Assembly (NCBI GenBank): GCA_015655215.1
Contig: JAATFL010000012.1
Span: 62,001 to 126,000 of the forward strand
Source of the DNA: Coriobacteriia bacterium
Lineage (GTDB): Bacteria > Actinomycetota > Coriobacteriia > Coriobacteriales > RUG033
Length of the DNA stretch: 64,000 bases
Reading direction: 5' to 3'
Position numbers and translations under genes: made by a program
The notes under the pieces: model-generated
What the model was told of the DNA's origin: nothing
The model's database searches: none
Seen by the model: only the letters and a program-made list of their open reading frames with translations
Shown: piece after piece, positions 44,304 to 53,900 of the stretch
How positions within the stretch are numbered: position 1 is the first letter of the stretch
Layout: the number at the start of each line of letters is the position of its first letter

Positions 44304-47300
44304 ATGGATTCGAGGAGCACGAGGACCTGTTGCTGGAAACTCAAGGCGGCCGACGAGGACCGAGTCTCCCAAATCGAGGCGACCTGCGGCCTGCCCCATC
44401 TCGTCGCGCGCACGCTGGTCGCACGCGGGGTCGACACGCCGCAGCTCGTGAGCGAGTTCTGCAACCCATCCCTCGATCGCAGCTGGGCGGATCCGCTGGC
44501 GATTCCCGGCATGCGCGAGGTGGCCGATGAGGTATGGGCCACCATGCAGCGTGGCGAGCGCATCGCCGTCTTCGGCGACTTCGACGTCGACGGCATCACC
44601 GCGACGGCACTCCTCACCCGGGGGCTTCGCGCCCTTGGTGCCGATGTGACCCCCTTCGTGCCCACGCGGTACGGCGAAGGCTATGGTCTCTCCCCCGAGG
44701 CTCTCGATCGCGTGCTCGAGAGCGACCCTGCGCTCGTCATCACGGTCGACAATGGCATATCCGCAGCTCAAGAGGCCCGTATCCTCGCTCGAAGAGGCGT
44801 CCGCCTCGTCGTCACCGACCATCACGAGCCCTCGAACCTCGTCCCCCAGGGGGTTCCCGTCGCCGACCCGAAGCTCATACCCGATGGTCCATCGAGGGAA
44901 CTCGCCGGCGTGGGCGTCGCACTCAAGCTCGTGTGCGAGCTGGGGGATAGGGCGGGGGAGGAGGACCTGTGGCGGGAGTTCACCGACCTGGCCGCCCTCG
45001 GCACCGTCGCCGACATCATGCCGCTCACCGAGGAGAACCGCGCGCTCGTCGCCGATGGCCTCGCACGTATCAACCGCAACCCACGTTCGGGCTTCTCGGC
45101 GCTGGCGGCGCTCGCCAACACCTCGACGAAGACCCTGTCCGCCGAAGACCTCTCGTACACGCTCATCCCACGCATCAACGCCGCGGGCCGTGTGGGTGAC
45201 CCTGCCGTCGCGTTGGGGCTCTTCCTCACCGACGATCCCGATGTCGTCGACGAGACCGCGCATCTCCTCGAGGACATCAACACGCGTCGTCGCGCCCTCG
45301 AGGTCGAGCTCGACGGGCAAGCCCGCGCGCAGCTCGCGGTGACGTACCATGGCGAGCGCGCCCTCATCCTTGCGGGAGAGGGATGGCACGAGGGTGTCAA
45401 GGGCGTGGTCGCCTCGCGTCTCGTGGGCACCTATGGCGTCCCGACGATCCTGTTCACCGTCAAGGATGGGGTGGCGAGGGGCTCGGGACGGAGCATCGGC
45501 TCCATCAACCTGTTCGAGGCCGTCTCGGCATGCTCGGATCTGCTCGAGCGCTTCGGCGGGCACGAGATGGCGGTGGGCCTCACCCTCCCGGAAGAGAGCC
45601 TGCCCTCGTTCCGCACGCGTTTCCTCGCTCAGATGGACGCCCTCTCCCCTCGCGCGTTCGAGAGCGTGCGCGAGGTCGATGCATCGGTGGGGCTCGAGGA
45701 GCTCACCGTCGATGCCATCGACGCGATATCGTGTCTCGAACCCTTTGGCCAGGGCATGCGTGCGCCGCTCCTCGTGGTGGAGGACGTCTTCATGACCGAC
45801 CAGGGGAGCGTGGGTCGTGATGGCGACCATCTGCGCTTCACCGCAAGCGATGGTCGCTCCAACGTATCGGCGATCTACTTTCGCTGTCCGGACATGGAGC
45901 GTATGCTCTCGTGCGACCAGGCCGTCGACGTCGTGTTCGAGGCTCAGGTCAACGAGTGGCGCGGACATCGCAACCCCAAGATGCTCGTGCGCGCCGTCGA
46001 GACGCACGACTCCCTCCACGCCATCGATGGCAGCTGCATCGGGAGCCCCCTGGGGGCCGATGCCGATACCGGGGAGGATGTAGGGGGTCTCGTCGACTCC
46101 CCTGCTCCATCCGATGGCACGGCCACCACCATGGCATCCGTCGACGACCCCACTCTGGGGACCGAGGAGCAGTCGCTCGTCGAGCGACTGGTGGAACGGG
46201 CCGACGACTACCTCGTCGCCGATCCCTACGCGGGCATCGAACAGGCTTCCTCGTTTCACACCAAGGTGGCGGGCGTCACCTTCGAGGGACGTCAGGAGCT
46301 CATCGCCCAGTTGCGAGCGGGCGATGAGTTGGAACTGGCGAGAGACCACGCAAATCGGTTCGACCCCAACGCGGTTGCCGTCTTGGCCCCTGTCGGGCAG
46401 GTGGGGTTCCTCAACCGCCGGCTTGCCGAGAAGATCGCGCCCGTTCTCGACGCGGGCGCGTCATATCGCGCCTGCGTCGAGAACGTGACCGGTGATGACA
46501 TCCCCGCCGAGGTCATCACCTCCCCTCCTGGTCACGCCATCCTGCAATCCGATCGCAGTCGGGGGCTCAACGTCATCGTGTCCCGCACCGATGCCGTCGC
46601 CGAGCAGGCTGCCCATGCAGCCTCGGGGGCAGCGGTCGCCAAGGCGCGTCTCTCACAGCTCGCGGCCCCACAGTTGACGGATGCGCTTCGTCAGACCCTC
46701 ATCGGCGAGCGGGCCCTTCGCCCATCGCAAGCGGAGACGCTCGCGCATCTCGCCCGTGGCGAGTCGACGCTCGCCGTGATGGCCACGGGGCGCGGCAAGT
46801 CCCTTATCTTCCATCTTCACGCCGCCCGCACCGCCTTGCACGAGCACAAGGCGAGCGTCTTCGTCTATCCGCTGCGTGCCCTGGTGACCGACCAGATCGA
46901 GCACCTCTCCGACACCTTCGAGGCCCTTGGCCTTGACGTGTGCACGCTCACCGGCGATACGCCCGCGGAGGAACGCGCTCGCGTGTTCGATGCCCTGGCC
47001 GATGGATCGGTCGGCGTCGTGCTCACCACGCCCGAGTTCCTCGACCTTCACGCCGCTCGCTTCGCGGCCACCGGCCGCGTGGGCTTCCTCGCCGTGGACG
47101 AGGCGCATCACATCGGCATGGCGCGCGCCGGCCATCGCCCGTCGTACGGACACTTTCCCGCCATCCGGGCGACGCTCGGGAACCCGGTGTGCCTTGCCGT
47201 CACGGCGACGGCGGGATATGACATCGCATGTTCCATCGACGAGGCGCTCGGCATCACGGCACACGTGCTCGACCCATCGGCTCGCTCCAACCTCGACCTT

Positions 47301-48233
47301 GCCGATGGGCGCGGCGCGCGACCCCATCGATCCCAGATGCGCGATCTCTACCTCGCCTCGCTGGTCGCACATGGCGAGAAGACCATCGCGTACGTGAACT
47401 CGCGAGAGGGGGGCGTCCGCATCACGCGCATGTTGCGAAAGCGGGTGCCCCAATTGGCGCGGCAGATCGCCTACTACCATGCGGGTCTGCCCAAGTCGGA
47501 CCGCCTGGCGGTCGAGCGGGCCTTCAGGGAGGGGGAGGTGACCACCCTCGTCGCCACCTCGGCGTTTGGGGAGGGGATCGACATCCCCAACGTGCGCAAC
47601 GTCGTCCTCTATCACCTACCCTTCTCCGACGTGGAGTTCAACCAGATGTCGGGTCGGGCGGGGAGGGATGGTCGACCATCGACGATCCATCTTCTGTTCT
47701 CGGCGCAGGACGCGTCGATCAACGAGCGCATCCTCAGGGCCGGGGCGCCAAGTCGAGAAGATCTCGCCACGTTGTACCGGACGCTACGCCAGGCGGCCGA
47801 CGAGGGTGCGATCGGACTGGCCGCACCCGCGCCCACGGATGCCCCAGGTGTCTGGGCCGCCCCAACCCGAGACGTCACCGACGTCCACGTTCCCTCATCT
47901 GCGCCGCCGCTCACCAACGAGGACATCGTCGCGCGCTGCCTTGGGGCAAAGGCGCGCTGCGGACTCGACGTCCATGGCGTCTCCGGCGGTTTGGCCGTGT
48001 TCGCGGAACTGGGTCTCGTCGTCGTGCGGGGAAGGGGGCCGGCGCGCCGGATATCGTTGGTCCGTGGTCCGCAGCACGTCGACCTCGCGCATTCGACCCG
48101 GTATCTCGAAGGTCATGGAGAGCTCGACGAGTTCTCCGCCTTCAGGGAATGGGTGCTCGATTCGCCGGCAGACGACCTGCTCGCGCGCATCAATCGGCCT
48201 ATCCTACCGTTCCCTTCTGTTACGGAGACCTGA
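44304..48233 (+). CDS. RecJ-HIRAN-RecQ fusion: single-strand exonuclease joined to a superfamily 2 helicase
   Basis: A 1309-residue protein with three parts. Residues about 30-575 are RecJ: the DHH motifs GDFDVDGIT (91-99) and DHHEP (172-176), then DHHA1 with GSGRS near 393-397 and FGGHEMAVGL, and an OB domain. After a low-complexity linker (about 580-645), residues about 654-735 form a HIRAN domain, with RFDPNAVAV and VGFLNRRLAEKI. From about 790 on is a RecQ-like helicase: Walker A ATGRGKS (827-833), DEAH box (932-935), FGEGIDIP, and motif VI QMSGRAGRDGR (1114-1124). No RQC zinc cysteines are seen at the C-terminus. The ATG at 44304 follows GGAAGG. RecJ digests 5' ends unwound by RecQ in RecF-pathway resection, so this is probably a one-chain end-resection enzyme; that is inference. 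Confidence 0.9.
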   Translation: MDSRSTRTCCWKLKAADEDRVSQIEATCGLPHLVARTLVARGVDTPQLVSEFCNPSLDRSWADPLAIPGMREVADEVWATMQRGERIAVFGDFDVDGITATALLTRGLRALGADVTPFVPTRYGEGYGLSPEALDRVLESDPALVITVDNGISAAQEARILARRGVRLVVTDHHEPSNLVPQGVPVADPKLIPDGPSRELAGVGVALKLVCELGDRAGEEDLWREFTDLAALGTVADIMPLTEENRALVADGLARINRNPRSGFSALAALANTSTKTLSAEDLSYTLIPRINAAGRVGDPAVALGLFLTDDPDVVDETAHLLEDINTRRRALEVELDGQARAQLAVTYHGERALILAGEGWHEGVKGVVASRLVGTYGVPTILFTVKDGVARGSGRSIGSINLFEAVSACSDLLERFGGHEMAVGLTLPEESLPSFRTRFLAQMDALSPRAFESVREVDASVGLEELTVDAIDAISCLEPFGQGMRAPLLVVEDVFMTDQGSVGRDGDHLRFTASDGRSNVSAIYFRCPDMERMLSCDQAVDVVFEAQVNEWRGHRNPKMLVRAVETHDSLHAIDGSCIGSPLGADADTGEDVGGLVDSPAPSDGTATTMASVDDPTLGTEEQSLVERLVERADDYLVADPYAGIEQASSFHTKVAGVTFEGRQELIAQLRAGDELELARDHANRFDPNAVAVLAPVGQVGFLNRRLAEKIAPVLDAGASYRACVENVTGDDIPAEVITSPPGHAILQSDRSRGLNVIVSRTDAVAEQAAHAASGAAVAKARLSQLAAPQLTDALRQTLIGERALRPSQAETLAHLARGESTLAVMATGRGKSLIFHLHAARTALHEHKASVFVYPLRALVTDQIEHLSDTFEALGLDVCTLTGDTPAEERARVFDALADGSVGVVLTTPEFLDLHAARFAATGRVGFLAVDEAHHIGMARAGHRPSYGHFPAIRATLGNPVCLAVTATAGYDIACSIDEALGITAHVLDPSARSNLDLADGRGARPHRSQMRDLYLASLVAHGEKTIAYVNSREGGVRITRMLRKRVPQLARQIAYYHAGLPKSDRLAVERAFREGEVTTLVATSAFGEGIDIPNVRNVVLYHLPFSDVEFNQMSGRAGRDGRPSTIHLLFSAQDASINERILRAGAPSREDLATLYRTLRQAADEGAIGLAAPAPTDAPGVWAAPTRDVTDVHVPSSAPPLTNEDIVARCLGAKARCGLDVHGVSGGLAVFAELGLVVVRGRGPARRISLVRGPQHVDLAHSTRYLEGHGELDEFSAFREWVLDSPADDLLARINRPILPFPSVTET

Positions 48234-48359
48234 GGGTAACCGCCCTATACTGATGAGGGATGTTCTTTGTATAGTGCAATCCGACGTCGCAGTCGCATCG
48301 AGCACGTAGGGATTGGGTGCGTGCCGAGAGGTCGAACGATGATTCGAGGGAGGTGCTGT

Positions 48360-50753
48360 ATGGGCACGCAGGATGGTTCGAAGACGAGGGCTCCCGCCGT
48401 CCCCGTCGACAAGGCGGCCGATACCCCCACCGAGAAGCCTGCCGTCGACGTCTCGCCCACCACGTCGCTTGCCATCGCGTCGGGTCCGGGCACCGTCGAG
48501 CAAGGGTCGAGTGGGTCCCGTGAGGCGAGCGCCTTCCCCACCGGTTTCCCGGACAACTTCCCCAAGGTCATGGAGACCGCCTCGTCGTATCTCGCGGAAG
48601 CCGACCTCGACCAGGTACGTCGGGCCTACGAGTTCGCTCGCAAGGCGCATAGCGGCCAGTTCCGAAAGTCGGGTGAACCCTACATCATCCATCCGGTCGA
48701 GGTGGCGCTCATCTTGGCTGACCTTCGGATGGATGTCGACACGCTCACGGCTGCCCTTCTCCACGACACGGTGGAAGACTGCTCCGTCACCCTCGACGAG
48801 GTCACCGAGGCGTTCAGCCCCATCGTCGCCGAGCTCGTGGATGGTGTGACCAAGATATCGCGCCTTGAGATCGAGAGCCTTTCCGAGGAGCAGGCCAACA
48901 ACCTGCGCAAGATGCTGATCGCGATGTCCAAGGACATCCGCGTCATCGTGATCAAGCTCGCCGACCGCCTCCACAACATGCGCACGCTCATGGCGCTGCG
49001 CGAGGACCGGCGCATCTTCAAGGCACGCGAGACGATGGAGATATACGCGCCGCTCGCGCACCGCCTGGGCATCTCGTCCATCAAGTGGGAGCTCGAGGAC
49101 CTCTCCTTCTTCTATCTGGAGCCGGCCAAGTTCCAGCAGGTCTCCAAGATGGTGGCCGAGTCCCGTCGAGCGCGCGAAGAGTACCTCGAACAGGCATCGC
49201 AGCTCCTCGAGGCGGAATTGAGTCGCGTCGGCATCTCGGCGCAGATATCAGGGCGCCCCAAGCATCTCTACTCCATCTACCAGAAGATGACGCAGCGTGG
49301 CAAGGACTTCTCGGAGATATACGATCTCATCGCCCTGCGCCTGATCGTGGACTCGATCAAGGACTGCTATTCGAGCCTTGGCGCCGTCCACACGCTGTGG
49401 CATCCCATGCCGGGACGATTCAAGGACTACATCGCGATGCCCAAGTTCAACATGTACCAGTCGCTTCACACCACGGTGATCGGCCCGGCTGGCCGACCTC
49501 TCGAGATACAGATCCGCACGCAGGAGATGCATCGGATGAGCGAGTACGGCGTGGCGGCGCACTGGCGCTACAAGGAGGGGAGCGACCCCCGTACCGCGCA
49601 CTTCGACGAGCAGCTCTCGTGGTTGCGCCAGATGATCGACTGGGAGTCGGAGACCAAGGACCCCAAGGAGTTCATGGAGAGCCTCCGCATCGACCTTTTC
49701 GACGCGGAGGTGTTCGTCTTCACGCCGAAGGGCCAGGTCATCAGCTTGCGTGCGGGCTCCACGCCCATCGATTTCGCCTACGCCATCCACACGGAGGTGG
49801 GCAACCGCTGCGTGGGTGCCAAGGTCAACGGTGCCATCGTCCCGCTCAGCTACGAGCTGCAGATGGGCGATCGCGTCGAGATCCTCACGCAAAAGTCGTC
49901 CACACCCTCGCGCGACTGGCTCACCCTCGTCAAGACGCCCGGCGCCCGCTCGAAGATCCGCTCGTATTTCTCGAAGGTCACCCGTGGAGACGACATCCTG
50001 CGGGGACGCGAGCAGATGGCGCGCGAGATGCGCAAACACGGCATCGGGATGTCGACGCCCGTCTTCACCCGTTCGGTACGCGACCTCGCCAAGGAACTGA
50101 GCTACCCTACCGATGACGACCTGATGGCCGCGATCGGCACCGGCAAGATCTCGGCACGTCAGATAAGCAACCGCCTGCTGCGCGTGCTCGTCAAGGACTC
50201 GGAGGAGGATGCGGCGGCTAGGATGCCTCCGCTCGCGTTGAACGCCCCCATGACGCCGCCGCATGCGGCGCATCACAAGCCCTCGGGCACGGGTGTGGTC
50301 GTGAAGGGCGTCGACGACGTGCTCGTGCGTCTGTCGCATTGTTGCAATCCGGTGCCAGGGGATGAGATCGTGGGATTCGTCACGCGGGGGCGCGGAGTCT
50401 CGGTACACCGGGCCGACTGTCCCAACGCCAAGAGCCTCATGTCGACCCCGGAGCGCGCGATCGAGGTGGAGTGGGAGGCGGGCGCGGCGACGTCCTTCCA
50501 GGTGGAGATCATCGTGGAGGCGACCGACCGCCTGCGCCTGCTCCAGGACGTGACCATCGTGCTGGGAGATGGCGGTGTCAACGTGCTCGCCAGTTCGACC
50601 ACCTCGCACCGTGATGGGTTCGTGGAGATGCGCTTCCTGTTCGAGGTGTCTGCCACGGAGCGTATCGACCGCATCCTCAGGGACCTCAAGAACGTCGAGG
50701 GCGTCTTCGAGGCGCGGCGCATGCTACCGGGGCAAGCTTCGAAGAAGCACTAG
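48360..50753 (+). CDS. rel: Bifunctional (p)ppGpp synthetase/hydrolase Rel
   Basis: A 797-residue stringent-response enzyme. The hydrolase HD domain includes HPVEVALILADL near residue 110 and an intact LLHDTVED near 132, so hydrolysis should be active. The synthetase domain follows (GRPKHLYSIYQKM near 298), then TGS (VFVFTPKGQVISLRAGSTP near 450), a zinc-finger-like region with LSHCCNPVPGDEIVG, and a C-terminal ACT domain (from about 714). The first 60 residues are Ala/Pro/Thr-rich and not part of the core. ATG 48360 has GGGAGG upstream. A TATAGT at 48270-48275 is a weak promoter candidate. Confidence 0.95.
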   Translation: MGTQDGSKTRAPAVPVDKAADTPTEKPAVDVSPTTSLAIASGPGTVEQGSSGSREASAFPTGFPDNFPKVMETASSYLAEADLDQVRRAYEFARKAHSGQFRKSGEPYIIHPVEVALILADLRMDVDTLTAALLHDTVEDCSVTLDEVTEAFSPIVAELVDGVTKISRLEIESLSEEQANNLRKMLIAMSKDIRVIVIKLADRLHNMRTLMALREDRRIFKARETMEIYAPLAHRLGISSIKWELEDLSFFYLEPAKFQQVSKMVAESRRAREEYLEQASQLLEAELSRVGISAQISGRPKHLYSIYQKMTQRGKDFSEIYDLIALRLIVDSIKDCYSSLGAVHTLWHPMPGRFKDYIAMPKFNMYQSLHTTVIGPAGRPLEIQIRTQEMHRMSEYGVAAHWRYKEGSDPRTAHFDEQLSWLRQMIDWESETKDPKEFMESLRIDLFDAEVFVFTPKGQVISLRAGSTPIDFAYAIHTEVGNRCVGAKVNGAIVPLSYELQMGDRVEILTQKSSTPSRDWLTLVKTPGARSKIRSYFSKVTRGDDILRGREQMAREMRKHGIGMSTPVFTRSVRDLAKELSYPTDDDLMAAIGTGKISARQISNRLLRVLVKDSEEDAAARMPPLALNAPMTPPHAAHHKPSGTGVVVKGVDDVLVRLSHCCNPVPGDEIVGFVTRGRGVSVHRADCPNAKSLMSTPERAIEVEWEAGAATSFQVEIIVEATDRLRLLQDVTIVLGDGGVNVLASSTTSHRDGFVEMRFLFEVSATERIDRILRDLKNVEGVFEARRMLPGQASKKH

Positions 50754-50937
50754 GCGACAGGCATTCTCCTTGGACGTGAAAGAGCAGGGTGAGGCACTTC
50801 TCGCTGATGGGGTTTCTCCTGGTATCCCCTCCTGCCCGGGGAGTGACGCGGTCGATCGTCGCCATCGATGCGTGGTATCATCGACAGGTATGGATACTGT
50901 GGCCGCATGGGGTTTCATGTGCGCGAGGGATGATGCC

Positions 50938-53900
50938 GTGAGTTGCTCGATGAGCCAGGATAACGCACGGGGCTTCACGCTGATGGAGATGCTCGTCTCC
51001 GTCGCGATCATCGCCATCCTCGCCGCCATCGCGATCCCCCTGGTGGCGAACCTCAACACCAGCCTGAACATGCTCAAAGCCGATTCGTACGCCAAGGAGA
51101 TCTACTATGCGGCGCAGAATCGGCTCGCCTCCATGGAGGCGACGGGGGAGCTCGACCAGCTGACGCTTCCCGACGCCGACAAGCTTACCGTCGAGCCGGC
51201 CGACTACGCGCAAAACGCCGGTAGCGACGTGGACGACGGATGGCAGAGCCTCTATCGCCTCGATAGCGATGGAACGGATGACGACGCGGTCGTGAGTCGG
51301 ATCATGGATGCCGCGAGCGTGAGCGACGGCGCAATCGGCACGGGAAGCTACATCATCGAGTTCTCCCCCTCGAGCGGGGAGGTCTACAGCGTCTTCTACT
51401 CGGAGAAGACCGATCTGACCTATGGCGACGTACGGGCGCTCGACGAGGGACAGGGCGGTCGGAGCAAGGCAAACCGCACCTCCGGACTCATCGGGTATTA
51501 CTGCGGGGGCAGCATCAGGGTCGTCGGCACGTCCGTCAAGCTCACGCCCACGGTCTCCCTCGTCAACGCCGAGGAGCTGTACGCCCACATCACCTGCGAT
51601 GGCAGCCCTCTGTCTGCCGGCGTCTCCAAAGAGCTCACAGCGACACTCACCTTGACCGATGAGCAGAGCGGTAACTCGTGGTCGAAGGATATATCGACCG
51701 CTTTCCTGACGGACGGCACGTCGGAGGAAGACGTCGTGCTCGATAGCATGCAAACCGGTGAATCGTTCGCCCAGATAACTGATGCGAATGGCGATGGGGC
51801 CACCATATCCGCCGGCGAGATCGCCCCTGGGGACGATGTCACGGCAACGGTGACGGTGAGATACAAGGGCAAGGGCACCATCGCCACGGCGACCTCGAAC
51901 ACGGAGAACAGCCTGTACCAGAGCCTTGGCGTCGAGGACGGCATCCTCACGGCCAAGGTCGCCAACGTCAGGCAGCTTGACAATCTCCGGGATGGCACGT
52001 GTTCGGCGGTCAAGGGGAGCTTCGCCAAAGTCGTGCAGACGGGCAGCATCGACTTCGATGCGACCACGTGGAGCGTCGATGCTGCAGGAGACGCGCCGCT
52101 TTCGTCCGGCACCATCGCCTGGAACAAGGCGAACGTGGCGGGGTGCCCTGACACCGGTTACGTCAACCCGTTGGGCGCGGGCATCGGCGATGGAGGTGCC
52201 GATGGGTTCACACCCATCAGCGCCATCGCAACGCAGTGGTCGTACGATGGCCAGGGCAACTCCATCAGGAACCTCTACGTCGTCGGCGCGCAGACCATCG
52301 GATCGACCAGTACCGGAACGGGGCTCTTCGGCACCATGACCGGTGCCATCTCCAACATCGTCCTGGTGGATCCGGTCGTCATAGGCGGTACGTACACCGG
52401 CGCCCTCGTCGGCAGCATGAAGGGACCCGCCGTCACCAACTGCGGTGTCTATCTGGAGCCCGACTCCGCGGGGAGCTACAGTGCGGTGACGGCTCGATGC
52501 ACGGTATCCGCATACGACGGCTCCGTCTGCGTGGGTGGTCTCATCGGGGACTGTGGAGGTGCTACCGTCACCACGTGCTTCGCCGCCATCAACGTGCTTC
52601 CCGTCGCCAACGGCTCCATCACCGAGACGGGAGGGCTGATCGGCCGGTTCCTCACGGAGAGTTCCAGTGCGATCTCGAATTCCTATGCCTCGGGCGATGT
52701 CACCGCATCGAGCGTTGCCGGGGGACTTGTCGGAGAGGTCTATGGCGCATCGCAGCAGGCCTGGGATACGCAGAGCGGCATATCGGACTGCTACTCGACG
52801 TCGGACGTCACCGCCGACACCCGCGGTGGTGGACTCATCGGTGAGAGCCTCTCCACACGGCCAACCATCACGGGCAGCGCGGCATATGGTTACGTGACCA
52901 CTTCGAGCGGTGATCTCGACCTCCAATCCTCCGGTGGGTTCATCGGCTATGACGGCGCTGGCGGGGCAACCCTCGTTGGCTGCTCATATCTTTCCCAGAC
53001 CGGTTACAACGATAGCTACGCCAACCCCTGGGACGGTGCGGGTCTTGCGGCCACGTCCTACGATGACATGGCCAACGCTGCGACGAACACGTTGACCGCG
53101 GCCAACAGCCACCCATATGACAGCGCGCTCGCCTCCACGGCCTTTCCCTTCACGCCCGTGCTGGCAAACCACTATGGGGACTGGCCGGTGAAGGTAGAGG
53201 TGAAGCCGACGCTCGTCTACTACGAGAAGTACCAGCACACGTCCTCGGACGATACGGTCACGTACTCGTACGGCTACTATGCCGCCAACACGAGCACCGC
53301 AAGCGCCAGCAGCCTGGGGGAGCTGGCGCTCGACACCCTGGAGACCGGCGAGGCGATGGCCGCAAGCGGTGACATCGTCGTCGAGGATGGCTATGCGCTC
53401 ATGACGAGCTCGGCGGTCGACAGCGGTGCCATCGGCTACTCGCTCAACGGCGGACAGTCCTCAACCTTCCAGGTCAGCACCACGCCGACCGACGATGCCA
53501 ACACCCTGGTGGCCCTGACGTCCGCTCCGGTGCCGCTCACGCTCACCTCTACCGGCGATGCATCCACGGCCGTCACGCAGGCCTATCTCTATCAACTCCC
53601 CTTCGCCTTGCAGGAGCCGGACCGTACGTCAGGGTCATCGAGCTTCTACGATGACCTCACGCTGACGATGCCCTCGCAACAGGTCTACACGTACTACTAC
53701 TGCGGGGACTTCGCCGAGACGTCCATCAACCCGGATGCGAACGGGTCCACGTCGGCACCGAAGGCGGGGGATCTCACGGTCCTGGTCCGCAGCGCGCGCC
53801 AACTCAACGCGCTCGGCCAACGGGACTTCTATTGGAACACGGACAACAGCAACGGTTGGACCCTTCGTTTCGAACAGGGCTGCGACATCAGCTTCTCCGA

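Noticed and set aside
50754-50937. Possible c-di-GMP riboswitch before the pilus locus.
   Set aside because: The conserved GEMM core elements are not present; only the 15-base repeat mentioned above and a ribosome site were found.
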